Shown: positions 38,232-47,478, counted from the first letter of the stretch. The stretch is DNA of 50,056 bases from an uncultured Opitutaceae bacterium (GCA_903919205.1 CAIXHE010000151.1:1-50056); one strand, 5' to 3'. A program made the numbers and translations. Notes: a model not told the origin generated them from the letters alone.

Positions 38232-39322
38232 GACTTCAGGGTTGTGAAGGGCAGCGTCACACGCACACAGAGGCCGCCCTCGGGCCTGTTGACCAGTTCG
38301 AACTTCTGCTCGTCCCCGTAGAGCTCCCGGAGCCGAGTCCGGGTGTTGGCGACGCCGATGCCCTGCCTCGCGGGGCCGCCCTCCGGAATCCCCGAGCCGT
38401 TGTCGGCGACCGTCAGCAGCAGGCGGCCCGCCTCCACCGAGGCGCCGAGCTCGATGCGGCCCGTGCGCGCGTGGGGCTCGATGCCGTGCTTGACGGCGTT
38501 CTCGACCATGGGCTGCAGGATCAGGCTCGGGATCTGCGCGTCCAGGGCCTCGGGGGCGATCGCGAGCGTGACCTCGAGCCGCTTGCGGAAGCGGATCTTC
38601 TCGATGTCGAGGTAGCGCTCGAGGAAGGCGACCTCCTCGCGCAGCGTGGTGCGCGGGGCCCCCGTGTGGGACATCGTGATGCGCAGCAGCTCGCTCAGCC
38701 GCACGAGCATGCGGTCCGCTGCGTCGACGTCGGAGTGCATGAGGGACGCGATGCCGTTGAGCGTGTTGAAGAGGAAGTGGGGCTTGAGCTGGTGGAGGAG
38801 CGCCTGCAGGCGCGCCTCGGTCAGGTGCTTCTCGAGCTCGAGGGCCTGCACGGTGCGCTCGTGGTACTTGCGGTAGTAGTCGAGCGCGTGGCTGACGGTC
38901 AGGATCATCCCGTAGATCAGCAGGTTGAACGGGAAGGTGCGCGCGAGCAGCGGACCGAACACCTCGTCGAACGACAGCGGGTCGCCCGAGAGCCGGCTGC
39001 CGACCTGCTCGACCAGCGTGCGCAGGGCCACCCAGGCGAGCGAGAAGCCGAGGGCGGCCAGCAGGTGGATGCCGGCGGTCGCGAGCTTCGAGGCGCCCTC
39101 CGGCGGGTAGAGCCGCGACAGCCAGATGACCGGGATGGAGAGAAGACCGTACACGTACCAGTCCTCGAGGGGGGCCCCGATCGCCTCGGTCCAGGTGATC
39201 GAGCGGCCCAGCTGGTTGTCGGACAGGTAGAGCTGGCTCGCGAAGGCGAGCCCGATCAGGGTCCACATCCCCACGAGCCCGAGGCCGCGCAGGAGGGTGG
39301 GCGCCATGGATCGGGGGTTCAT
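38228..39322 (-). CDS. LytS-like sensor histidine kinase
   Basis: A 364-residue kinase. The N-terminal 150 residues hold four predicted helices with short loops (LVGMWTLIGLAFASQLYL, WYVYGLLSIPVIWL, LLAALGFSLAWVALRTLV, FPFNLLIYGMILTVSHAL), so it probably senses within or near the membrane. A coiled linker (ERTVQALELEKHLTEARL) leads to the His_kinase domain with LLHQLKPHFLFNTLNGIASL (phospho-His in KPHFLFN), then the N-box LILQPMVENAVKHGIEP and G-box VADNGSGIP. I set the start at ATG 39322; the next ATG at 39307 is possible. It is divergent from the CRTAC1 gene and overlaps the response regulator start by four bases. Confidence 0.92.
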   Translation of the reverse strand: MNPRSMAPTLLRGLGLVGMWTLIGLAFASQLYLSDNQLGRSITWTEAIGAPLEDWYVYGLLSIPVIWLSRLYPPEGASKLATAGIHLLAALGFSLAWVALRTLVEQVGSRLSGDPLSFDEVFGPLLARTFPFNLLIYGMILTVSHALDYYRKYHERTVQALELEKHLTEARLQALLHQLKPHFLFNTLNGIASLMHSDVDAADRMLVRLSELLRITMSHTGAPRTTLREEVAFLERYLDIEKIRFRKRLEVTLAIAPEALDAQIPSLILQPMVENAVKHGIEPHARTGRIELGASVEAGRLLLTVADNGSGIPEGGPARQGIGVANTRTRLRELYGDEQKFELVNRPEGGLCVRVTLPFTTLKS

Positions 39323-39422
39323 CGGTGGAAAGGTTTTTACTTCGGCCCCTGCGAAGTTCAATAGCACAGCGTGGACGCGTCCCTGGTCATCCTTAGCCGG
39401 TTCCGGCCTGCCGCGCCGTAGC

Positions 39423-41144
39423 ATGCCGGAACCCGCAAACCCGAAGGCGGGTCAGCCGCTCCCTCGCGGGGCGATCTCGCCGCTTGTCCCGGTGCTCGTG
39501 CCTCTGGCCGTGGCGGCGACGCTGATGGGGATCCTCTTCTCGCGCCTCTTCCCGCTGCCCGCGCGCTCGGCATCGGCCCCGCCTCCCGCCTTTCGCGATG
39601 CGACCCGCTCCGCGGGCATCGCGTTTGTGCACGACAACGGCTCGGTCGGGGACGCGGAGGCCCCCACCACGCTGCCCGGGGCGGTCGCGTTTCTAGACTA
39701 CGACGCCGACGGCCATCCCGACCTCTTCTTTGTCGGGGGGATGTCCTGGCCGTGGTCCCCCCTGGGGGCCGCCCGCCCGTGCGCGCTCTACCACAACGAC
39801 GGCCATGGGCATTTCACCGACGTGACGCGGGACTCGGGCCTCGACACGGGCCCCCTCGGGATGGCGGTCGCCGCCGGCGACTATGACGGGGACGGCTATC
39901 CCGACCTCTTCGTGACGGGAATCGGTGGCAACCGCCTGTTCCACAATCTGGGCAACGGCCGGTTCGCGGACGTGACCGGGGAGGCCGGCGTGCGCGGGGA
40001 CGACCACGTGTGGAGCACCGGCGCCGTCTGGATCGACATCTTCGGGAGCGGTCGCCTCGACCTGGTCGTGTGCAACTACGCGCGGTGGTCCCGGCAGGCG
40101 GACCTGGCGAGCGCCTTCGTCGCGGAAAGCGCCGGGCCTTCCTACGCGGCCCCGGCGGGCTTCGTGAGCGCGTTTCCGACCGTGTACCGCAACCTGGGCA
40201 ACGGCCGGTTTGCGGACGCCTCGGCGTCGTGCGGCCTGAACCTGATCGACCGACAGACGGGCTACCCCCGCGCGCAGCCGGTCGCGGTGACCGCAGTCGA
40301 TGCGAACGGCGACGGCCGCCTCGACCTGCTCTTCGCGTACCAGTCGGGCGAGGACGTCCTGTTCCTTAACCAGGGCGACGGCACGTTCCGCGAGTGGAAG
40401 CCCCCGGCGCAGCGGCACCGCGAGGGCGCCTCGGCGGGCCTGGTGGGGAGCGGGGCGCTTGCGCTCGAGCTGCCGGGGCAGGGGTTCGACCGCCTGGGCG
40501 TGCTGCGGTCTGCGGGCCTTGCGATGGGGCCGATCCCGGACCCGGCCGGGGCGCCCTGCAGCCTGCGCTACCGGCTGGGCGTGGCCCTGCTTGACTACGA
40601 CCTAGACGGCCGCATGGACATCGTCTCGGGCAACGGCTTGGCCGAGCCCAAGCTGGCCCATTTCGAGGGGGGCCGCGGCTACGCGGCTTCACCCTCCATC
40701 TCATGGAACGACGGGCGCGGGTGGATCCGGCCCCGGGCGCGGACGGCGCTTGATGGCCCCATGGTGGCACGGGGGGTGGCCGTCGCCGACACGACGGGCC
40801 AGGGCAACCTCGACATCGTGATTGCCCAGAACGGGGGTCCTCCCCGCCTGCTGCGCAACGAGCAGCGCCCCCGCCACGCATGGCTGCGGATCGACCTCGT
40901 GGGCACCCACTGCCAGCGCGACGCCGGGGGCGCCCGAGTGGAGGTCCACACGCCCCGCGGCGTGCTGGTGCAGACCATGGAGCCCGCCATGGGATTCATG
41001 GCGCAGTCCGAGTCCACGCTGACGTTCGGCCTGGGCGACGACGACCGGGTGCGGCGGATCGTGGTGCGCTGGCCGAGCGGGGTGCTCCAGGAGGTCAGGC
41101 CGCCCGGGGTCAACCGCCGCCTCGTGATCACCGAGCCGCGCTAG
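39423..41144 (+). CDS. CRTAC1-type FG-GAP/ASPIC-UnbV repeat protein
   Basis: A 573-residue exported protein. One N-terminal hydrophobic helix (LVPVLVPLAVAATLMGILFS) acts as signal or anchor. It is followed by FG-GAP/VCBS propeller blades, each with a calcium-type loop such as DYDADGHPDLFFVGG, DYDGDGYPDLFVTG, DANGDGRLDLLF and DYDLDGRMDIVSG. The last 75 residues are an ASPIC/UnbV domain (GARVEVHTPRGVLVQTMEPA, FGLGDDDRVRRIVVRWPSG). Such proteins are common in Verrucomicrobia and Planctomycetes; the role is unproven, with surface binding or adhesion suggested. The start ATG at 39423 was chosen because it immediately precedes the leader. A vanadium haloperoxidase gene follows 173 bases downstream. 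Confidence 0.88.
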   Translation: MPEPANPKAGQPLPRGAISPLVPVLVPLAVAATLMGILFSRLFPLPARSASAPPPAFRDATRSAGIAFVHDNGSVGDAEAPTTLPGAVAFLDYDADGHPDLFFVGGMSWPWSPLGAARPCALYHNDGHGHFTDVTRDSGLDTGPLGMAVAAGDYDGDGYPDLFVTGIGGNRLFHNLGNGRFADVTGEAGVRGDDHVWSTGAVWIDIFGSGRLDLVVCNYARWSRQADLASAFVAESAGPSYAAPAGFVSAFPTVYRNLGNGRFADASASCGLNLIDRQTGYPRAQPVAVTAVDANGDGRLDLLFAYQSGEDVLFLNQGDGTFREWKPPAQRHREGASAGLVGSGALALELPGQGFDRLGVLRSAGLAMGPIPDPAGAPCSLRYRLGVALLDYDLDGRMDIVSGNGLAEPKLAHFEGGRGYAASPSISWNDGRGWIRPRARTALDGPMVARGVAVADTTGQGNLDIVIAQNGGPPRLLRNEQRPRHAWLRIDLVGTHCQRDAGGARVEVHTPRGVLVQTMEPAMGFMAQSESTLTFGLGDDDRVRRIVVRWPSGVLQEVRPPGVNRRLVITEPR

Positions 41145-41317
41145 GGTCGGGATCGCAGGGGTTTCTCACCCCTTTGCGGCTGCGGTTCGCCCCTGTTTGG
41201 AGCTTTTCCGCCACAAACGCCTTTAAACGGTCGGCCCGACGCGCCGTCCTTGGTGCCGGTCAGCGCCCCGTCCCGCACCCCTGCGGATCTGCAACCCCCC
41301 CTGTGACTCCCCTTACC

Positions 41318-42577
41318 ATGACCCTGCGTCCCCCGGCCCTCGCGGCCGCCCTGCTCGTCCTTTTCATGCCCTGCGCCATGCGGGCCGGCAATGCCGTGCT
41401 CGACTGGAACGAGCAGGCACTCGACGCCACGCGCCTCGCCCGCAACGCGCCGCCCCAGGCCGCGCTCTACCTGGCGACCTTCCATGTGGCGATCTACGAC
41501 GCGGTGAACGGGATCGACCGGCACCACAAGGGCTGGCTTGTCAATGACCCTGCGCCCGCGGGCGCGAACACCGACGCCGCGATCGCCAGCGCGGCCTACA
41601 CCGTGATGAGCGAGCTCTGGACCTGGACAAACCCGCGCACGCTGAAGATCGCCTACGATGCGGCGCTGGCACCGATCCCCGACGGACCCTCCAAGTCGGA
41701 CGGGATCGCTTGGGGAAAGAAGGTCGCGGAGGCGATCCTGGCCAAGCGCGCGACCAGCGGGTACAACAAGCCGATCCCCGGCAAGTACACGAGCACGGAC
41801 CAGGGCAAGTGGCGGGAGACGCCGCCGACTTTCCGGCCCCCGCTGCTGCCGTTCTGGGGCAAGGTGACCCCCTTTGTCATGACCTCGCAGGACCAGTTCC
41901 GGGCGCCTCCGCCCGAGACGCTGGGCTCCAAGGAGTACGCCGAGGAGCTTGCGTTCGTGGCCAAGCATGGCGTCCGCGACGGGGCGGAACGAACGGACTA
42001 CCAGACCCTGTGCACCCCCTTCTGGTCGGATGACCTCGGCACCGCGACGCCCCCGGGACATTGGAACGTGATCGCCCAGGACATCGCGCGCCGGCGCAAC
42101 CTGACGGTGCCGGAGGCGGCCCGCCTCTTCGCGCTCCTCAACCTCGCCGAGGCGGACGCCGGCATCTCCTGCTGGGAGACCAAGTACTACTACAACTACT
42201 GGAGGCCCGAGACCGCGCTGCGCGAGCTGGATCCGAAACTGAATGCCCAGGTGGAGCTCCACCCGGATTTCATCCCCAACATGTCGTCGCCGCCGTTCCC
42301 TTCGTACACCTCGGGTCACAGCACCTTCTCGGCCGCCGCAGCCAGGATTCTCGCCCTCTACTTCGGCACGGATGACATCCCGTTCTCGGTGAACTCGGAT
42401 GGGCTGCCCGGCGTCGTCCACTCATTCAAGAAGCTCTCCGAAGCCCAGGCAGAGGTGGGCATGAGCCGGGTCTGGGGCGGCATTCACACGATGTCCGACA
42501 ACCTCGAGGCCCAGAAGGTAGGCATGAAGATTGCCGACTACGTCTATGCGAACGCGCTCGTGCCCGTCGCCAACTAA
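41318..42577 (+). CDS. Vanadium-dependent haloperoxidase (PAP2 superfamily)
   Basis: A 419-residue exported enzyme (signal peptide PPALAAALLVLFMPCAMRA). It has the three vanadate/phosphate-binding motifs of the family. KYYYNYWRP carries Lys289 and Arg296; PSYTSGHSTFSAA carries Ser332, Gly333 and His334; SRVWGGIHTMSDN carries Arg384, catalytic His390 and Asp394. The same site appears in PAP2 phosphatases, but the overall length, the WRPETALRELD context and the N-terminal LDWNEQALDATRLARNAPPQAA match bacterial vanadium haloperoxidase-like proteins. It could use hydrogen peroxide to oxidise halides, or be a phosphatase; sequence alone does not decide. It sits between two propeller proteins, 22 bases ahead of the large one. 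Confidence 0.88.
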   Translation: MTLRPPALAAALLVLFMPCAMRAGNAVLDWNEQALDATRLARNAPPQAALYLATFHVAIYDAVNGIDRHHKGWLVNDPAPAGANTDAAIASAAYTVMSELWTWTNPRTLKIAYDAALAPIPDGPSKSDGIAWGKKVAEAILAKRATSGYNKPIPGKYTSTDQGKWRETPPTFRPPLLPFWGKVTPFVMTSQDQFRAPPPETLGSKEYAEELAFVAKHGVRDGAERTDYQTLCTPFWSDDLGTATPPGHWNVIAQDIARRRNLTVPEAARLFALLNLAEADAGISCWETKYYYNYWRPETALRELDPKLNAQVELHPDFIPNMSSPPFPSYTSGHSTFSAAAARILALYFGTDDIPFSVNSDGLPGVVHSFKKLSEAQAEVGMSRVWGGIHTMSDNLEAQKVGMKIADYVYANALVPVAN

Positions 42578-42599
42578 CGTCCCCCCGTTCCCCGCCCAC

Positions 42600-45500
42600 A
42601 TGCCCTGCGCCGCCCGTACAGCCCTGTTGTTCCTCTCCTGTGCGGCCTTGTGCTGCGCGGAGCCTGCCTACATCGCCACCCCGCTCAGGACGCGCGTCCC
42701 GGCGGCGCCCGGCGCGAAGCTGTTCGAGAAGCTGGACCCGAAGGACACCGGGGTCTCGCAGAGCAACCTGTACAACGACCCGCGCATGTGGGGCGACCGC
42801 TTCCGCGAGCTGACGCTCGGCGCCGTCGAGACCGGGATCGCCGTGGCCGACTTCGAGCGCAAGGGGCTCGTGGACATCTTCGTCGTGTCGCGCAACGGGC
42901 CCTGCGCCCTCTACCGCCAGACCTCCCCGTTCAAGTTCGTGAACGTAGCCGCGGCGGCCGGCGTCGACTGCACGCAGAACGGGCCCGGCAGCGTGACCAG
43001 CGCCACCGTGGTCGACATCAACCAGGACGGCTATCCCGACCTCTATGTCTGCCGCTTCGACGCACCCAACCTGCTCTTCATCAACAACGGCGACGGCACC
43101 TTCACGGAGCGCGCGCACGAGTACGGGCTCGACATCAAGGATGCGAGCGTCGAGGCGACCTTCGCGGACTACGACGGCGACGGCTTCCTCGACTGCTTCC
43201 TCCTCACGAACGTCCTCGACTTCGCGAAGACGCCCCAGGGCCGCAGGAACTACCTGTTCCACAACAACGGCAACGGCACCTTCACCGACGTCTCCAAGCA
43301 GGCGGGGATCTGGGGCCTGACGCAGGGCCACACGGCCATCTGGTTCGACGCCAACCAGGACGGCTGGCCGGACCTATACGTGGCCAACGACTTCGAGACC
43401 CCCGACCGCTTCTACATCAACAACGGGGACGGCACCTTTACCGACGCGGTCGACGAGCGCCTTCCCCACGTGACGTACTTCTCGATGGGCGCCGACTCGG
43501 GCGACCTGAACAACGACGGGCTGATCGACTTCATGGTGACCGACATGCGTGACCGCACGCGCGCGGGATTCATGACGGGCCTGGAGGAGATGGGCCGCGG
43601 GCTCTGGGAGATGGAGCGGGTCCCCGAGCTGATCCCGCAGTACATGTGGAACGCCGCCTACCTGAACACCGGGACCGACCGCTACCAGGAGATCGCCCAC
43701 CTGATCGGCGTCGATGCGACCGGGTGGACATGGGCGGTTCGCATGGCCGACTTGGACAACTCCGGCCGCGAGGACCTCTTCTTCACCGGCGGCATGATCC
43801 GCAACTTCACCAACCCCGACCTGGTCGACAAGCAGAACATCGCCCCGAACCTGAACGCCCGCGCCGCGGTCTGGAAGAACTCCCCGCCCCGCGCGGAGCG
43901 CACCCTCGCGTTCCGGAACCTGGGCGACCTCAGGTTCCGGGACGTGAGCGCGGAGTGGGGCCTGGACGAGCTGGGCGTGTCCTTCGGCTGCGCGATCGTG
44001 GACCTGGGCGGCGACGGCAACCTCGACATCATCTACAACAACTTCGACGGGCCGCCGACCCTCCTGCGCAACCACGCCGTCTCGGGGCATCGGGTGCTCT
44101 TCAAGCTGGCCGGCCGCGCCCCGAACCGGGACGCGATCGGCGCCGAGCTGCGCATCGAGACCGCCTCCGGGATCCAGGTGCGCCAGATCTACACCGAGCG
44201 CGGCGTGGTCTCGAGCGAGCCGGCCACCGTCCACTTCGGCCTGGGTCCGGACACCTCCATCGCCAAGCTGACCATCCGCTGGCCCAATGGCCAGGTCCAG
44301 GTGCTCGAGGACCTCCCCGTCGACAAGCTGCTGACCATCGAGCAGCCGGCGCTCGCCCCGGGCGAGACGGTCCACCGGCCCCCGGCCAGGTTCAGCCACC
44401 CCGCGAATCCGCAGGCCCTCTTTGTCGAGAACGCCAAGGCGCGCGGGATCGACTACGTCGACGTGGCCCCCCCTTCGGACGAGTTCAGCCGCCAGCGGCT
44501 GCTGCCGAGGCGCCAGGGCATGTTCGGACCCGCACTCGCGGTGGCCGACGTCGACGGCGACGGCGTGGCCGACGTTTTCGTGAGCGGTGTGAACGGCAAG
44601 GCAGGCGTCCTTTACCTCGGCCAAGCCGACGGATCGTTCAAGCCGGCCGCCGACCAGCCCTGGTCCTCGGACAAGGACCGGGACGAGGTAGGGGCGATCT
44701 TCTTCGACGCGACGGGCGCCGGGCACGCTGACCTGTATGTGACGAGCGGGGGCGTCGGCCACGACCGCGGAGACGCTGCGCTCACCGGCCGTCTCTACCT
44801 GAACGACGGGCACGGTCGCTTCACGCTTGCCCCCGAGGGCACCGTGCCGGCCCAGGGCGAGGCCACGTGCGTGGCCGCTGCGGCGGACTTCGAGGGAACG
44901 GGCAGGCAGGGGCTCTTTGTCGGAGGCAGGATCGTGCCGGGGCACTGGCCGGCGGCTCCCCGCAGCTTCCTCTACCGCAACGTGGGCGGCAAATTCGTCG
45001 ACGTGACCGATGAGCTGGCGCCTGGGCTGCGCACCATCGGGATGGTCACGGCCGCCGTATGGGCCGATCTGGATCATGACGGGCGCCCGGACCTCGTCCT
45101 GGCGACGGAGTGGGGACCGATCGTCTACTTCCACAACACCGGCCATGGGTTCGAAAACTGGACGAAGAAGGCGGGGCTTGCCGAGCGCACCGGCTGGTGG
45201 AGCTCCCTCGCCGTCGCCGATCTCCGCGGGGACGGCCGCCTCGACATCATCGCGGGCAACGTCGGGCTGAACACCAAGTACCACGCCAGCCTCGCCGAGC
45301 CCACCGTCCTGCTGGCGGGGGACCTGGACGGCAGCGGCCGCGACGAGCTGGTCGAGGCCCAGTACGACCACGGCAAGCTCTACCCCCTGCGCGGCCGCAG
45401 CAAGCTGGCCTACGTCTATCCATGGATCCCGAAGAAATTTCCCTCCTTCGAGGCCTATGCGCACGCCACGCTCGCCGACATCTTCCCGGCGCAGCACCTG

Positions 45501-45938
45501 GCTGGCGCGAAGCGCTATGCCGCCACGGAGCTCGCTAGCGGCATCTTCTTCCAGAAGGCAGACGGGTCGTTCGAGTTCAGCCCCCTGCCAAGCCTGGCCC
45601 AGGTGTCACCGATCAACGGGATCGTGGTAGAGGACCTGGACGGGGACGGTAAGCTGGACGTCTTCGTGACGGGCAACAACTACGGTCCGGAACCCTCGAC
45701 GGGTCGCTTCGACGGAGGGGTGAGCCTCCTGCTGAAGGGAGACGGCAAGGGGGGCCTGACCCCCGTTCCGTCTTGGAAGAGCGGCTTCGTGGCATTCGGG
45801 GACGTGAGGTCGGCCGTGCCGATCTCGCGGGGGCCGGGCCGTCACGCGATCCTGATGTCCCAGTGCAATGGCCCGGTGCTCCTCTTCAGCCCCAACCCCC
45901 AAACGCCGGCTTCGGGTGGGACGCTGGCCGCAAAGTGA
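42600..45938 (+). CDS. Large secreted VCBS/FG-GAP repeat protein with central ASPIC/UnbV domain
   Basis: A 1112-residue secreted protein with an N-terminal signal peptide (RTALLFLSCAALCCAEPA). Two propeller arrays flank a central ASPIC/UnbV domain (about 513-585: GAELRIETASGIQVRQIYTE, FGLGPDTSIAKLTIRWPNGQ). Calcium-binding loops recur throughout: DINQDGYPDLYVCRF, DYDGDGFLDCFLLT, DANQDGWPDLYVAND, DVDGDGVADVFVSG, DLDHDGRPDLVLATE, DLDGDGKLDVFVTG. The organisation resembles a fusion of two CRTAC1-like proteins. The gene starts 22 bases after the haloperoxidase stop, so they are likely co-transcribed. The function is unknown; roles in adhesion, polymer binding or holding the oxidase at the surface are inferences. 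Confidence 0.88.
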   Translation: MPCAARTALLFLSCAALCCAEPAYIATPLRTRVPAAPGAKLFEKLDPKDTGVSQSNLYNDPRMWGDRFRELTLGAVETGIAVADFERKGLVDIFVVSRNGPCALYRQTSPFKFVNVAAAAGVDCTQNGPGSVTSATVVDINQDGYPDLYVCRFDAPNLLFINNGDGTFTERAHEYGLDIKDASVEATFADYDGDGFLDCFLLTNVLDFAKTPQGRRNYLFHNNGNGTFTDVSKQAGIWGLTQGHTAIWFDANQDGWPDLYVANDFETPDRFYINNGDGTFTDAVDERLPHVTYFSMGADSGDLNNDGLIDFMVTDMRDRTRAGFMTGLEEMGRGLWEMERVPELIPQYMWNAAYLNTGTDRYQEIAHLIGVDATGWTWAVRMADLDNSGREDLFFTGGMIRNFTNPDLVDKQNIAPNLNARAAVWKNSPPRAERTLAFRNLGDLRFRDVSAEWGLDELGVSFGCAIVDLGGDGNLDIIYNNFDGPPTLLRNHAVSGHRVLFKLAGRAPNRDAIGAELRIETASGIQVRQIYTERGVVSSEPATVHFGLGPDTSIAKLTIRWPNGQVQVLEDLPVDKLLTIEQPALAPGETVHRPPARFSHPANPQALFVENAKARGIDYVDVAPPSDEFSRQRLLPRRQGMFGPALAVADVDGDGVADVFVSGVNGKAGVLYLGQADGSFKPAADQPWSSDKDRDEVGAIFFDATGAGHADLYVTSGGVGHDRGDAALTGRLYLNDGHGRFTLAPEGTVPAQGEATCVAAAADFEGTGRQGLFVGGRIVPGHWPAAPRSFLYRNVGGKFVDVTDELAPGLRTIGMVTAAVWADLDHDGRPDLVLATEWGPIVYFHNTGHGFENWTKKAGLAERTGWWSSLAVADLRGDGRLDIIAGNVGLNTKYHASLAEPTVLLAGDLDGSGRDELVEAQYDHGKLYPLRGRSKLAYVYPWIPKKFPSFEAYAHATLADIFPAQHLAGAKRYAATELASGIFFQKADGSFEFSPLPSLAQVSPINGIVVEDLDGDGKLDVFVTGNNYGPEPSTGRFDGGVSLLLKGDGKGGLTPVPSWKSGFVAFGDVRSAVPISRGPGRHAILMSQCNGPVLLFSPNPQTPASGGTLAAK

Positions 45939-45974
45939 CGAATCCCCCCGTCTCGCTCGGAGAAATGTTTCAAT

Positions 45975-46007
45975 CTGTTACATTTAGGTCACGAAACGGC
46001 CTATATG
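45975..46007 (+). promoter_or_regulatory. Candidate Pho-box and -10 element upstream of the porin gene
   Basis: Two seven-base repeats, CTGTTAC (45975-45981) and AGGTCAC (45986-45992), are separated by four A/T-rich bases (ATTT), the exact 11-base period of a PhoB box (consensus CTGTCAT). They match at five and four of seven positions. A TATATG -10-like hexamer follows nine bases later (46002-46007), the usual geometry when a Pho box replaces the -35. A perfect inverted half-site, ATGACAG, lies at 46005-46011. The downstream gene is an OprO/OprP-type porin, which makes phosphate control plausible. Confidence 0.35.
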
Positions 46008-46100
46008 ACAGGCTCATTCGATCTTGGGCTTGATCTATCCCTACCAATTCACTCTAGATCGAAAAACCTTAGTTAGAGACCTACAAACCCAAACATAGAC

Positions 46101-47408
46101 ATGCCCAACTCAAAATCCAAACTGACCGCGATGCTCGGCATCGGCCTCGCCATGACCGGCATGGCCGTCGCCCAGTCGTCCGACAGCAACCAGGCGCTGA
46201 TCAACGCCCTCATCAAGAAGGGCGTCCTCAGCGACCAGGAAGCCAAGGACATCACGGCCGAAATCGCCAAGGAGCAGTCCGCGGCCGGCGTCCAAGGCAA
46301 CGGAGACAAGTTCCTCCAGAAGCTGACCTTCTCCTCCCGTTTCCAGACCCAGTACGTGGGTCTCGACACGCAGATCAGCGGGGTCGCCCACAATCCGGTT
46401 TACACGGAGCACTTCCTGCTTCGCCGCATGCTGTTCGGCGTGAACGCCCAGTTTGGTGACGGCCTGAGCTCCACCGTCGTCTATGATCTCTCGAACGACT
46501 CCTTCGACAAGGCCGTGCTCACGTGGAAGCAGAGCGATCGGGCGATCCTGGACGTGGGCCTGGCGAAGGCTCCGTTCGGCTACGAGGAAAGCGCCATCGG
46601 CAGCGGCGACCTCAAGGCGATCGAACGTTCCGAAATCACGCGGTACATCGACGAAGCCAACAACGGCCGCCGCCTGGGCGCCGCCAGCTACCGCACGGGC
46701 GTCTTTCTCCACGGGAGCGAGTCCGGATTTTTCTATAACATCGCCGTGACCAATCCCGAGCGCAACGAGTACAGCGGAGACAGCACGAACACCGCGATCC
46801 TCGTCAACACGAGCGGTGGCGTGGGTTCGACGGGCGGCGCCGCGACCAACAAGGTCGCCTACTACGGAACGGGCGGCTACGGCGGCTCGTACACGGAGAA
46901 CGCCGTCACGATCAAGTACAAGTTTGGCTACGAGTACGGGTTCGACCCCGATCAGGGCGGCCCCGGGGCCACGATCGGCACCGGCCGTAACATCTCGCTG
47001 AACGGCGGGTATGTCGACCTCTCCCTTAACAACCTGAGCGTGGTCGCCGAGTTTGAGCAGGCGAACGACGACTCCGGCATCGCGAACCACGTGAACGCCA
47101 AGCCCCACGGCTTCTGGGTGCAACCCTCCTACAAGATCACCCCCCAGTGGGAGGCCGTGGTGCAGTACAGCACGGTCAATTCCGACGGTCGCGGCGTGGC
47201 GCTCTCGGATGTCGTCCGTTCGGCCCCGAGCGGCGGCACGATGGAGACCTCCGACGAGTGGTACTTCGGCGGAAACTGGTACATCAAGGGCAACGACGTG
47301 AAGCTCCAGGCGGGCTACATCCACGCCGACTCGAACAAGACCCTCGCGGGAGCCGCCGCGACGGCCCAGACGAACGGCGTCCGCAGCCAGCTCCAGTTCC
47401 AGTTCTGA
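46101..47408 (+). CDS. OprO/OprP-type (phosphate-selective) porin
   Basis: A 435-residue outer-membrane protein. The signal peptide (LTAMLGIGLAMTGMAVA, cut before QSSDS) is followed by a short helical segment (ALINALIKKGVLSDQEAKDI), usual at the start of Verrucomicrobial OprO/P-family porins. A 16-strand-type barrel follows with LRRMLFGVNAQFGDGLSSTVVYDLS, VGLAKAPFGYEES and the closing strand QLQFQF ending in Phe. The gene has a leader of probably over 80 bases and no visible Shine-Dalgarno sequence. A Pho-box-like element lies upstream and a strong intrinsic terminator downstream, so it is a single-gene unit. Phosphate selectivity is inferred from family membership and the promoter only. Confidence 0.9.
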   Translation: MPNSKSKLTAMLGIGLAMTGMAVAQSSDSNQALINALIKKGVLSDQEAKDITAEIAKEQSAAGVQGNGDKFLQKLTFSSRFQTQYVGLDTQISGVAHNPVYTEHFLLRRMLFGVNAQFGDGLSSTVVYDLSNDSFDKAVLTWKQSDRAILDVGLAKAPFGYEESAIGSGDLKAIERSEITRYIDEANNGRRLGAASYRTGVFLHGSESGFFYNIAVTNPERNEYSGDSTNTAILVNTSGGVGSTGGAATNKVAYYGTGGYGGSYTENAVTIKYKFGYEYGFDPDQGGPGATIGTGRNISLNGGYVDLSLNNLSVVAEFEQANDDSGIANHVNAKPHGFWVQPSYKITPQWEAVVQYSTVNSDGRGVALSDVVRSAPSGGTMETSDEWYFGGNWYIKGNDVKLQAGYIHADSNKTLAGAAATAQTNGVRSQLQFQF

Positions 47409-47446
47409 TCCGGGAGCGCACGTCCCTGGAGTCCGCTAACTTCAAG

Positions 47447-47478
47447 AGGTGGGGGTCGAAAGACCCCCACCTTTTTTT
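47447..47478 (+). terminator. Strong Rho-independent terminator after the porin gene
   Basis: An eleven-base perfect stem (AGGTGGGGGTC / GACCCCCACCT) with a stable GAAA tetraloop is followed directly by a run of Ts (47472-47478). It begins 38 bases after the porin stop codon. The T-run is only on the plus-strand side, so it ends porin transcription rather than acting in both directions. Confidence 0.95.

Noticed and set aside
41157-41173. Terminator after the CRTAC1 gene
   Set aside because: AGGGGT/ACCCCT is only a six-base stem and only three Ts follow before GC-rich sequence, so it is too weak to call.
43374-45497. Open frame of 707 codons opposite the large VCBS protein
   Set aside because: Shadow of the repeated GAC-rich calcium loops on the other strand; no recognisable motif and no start signal.
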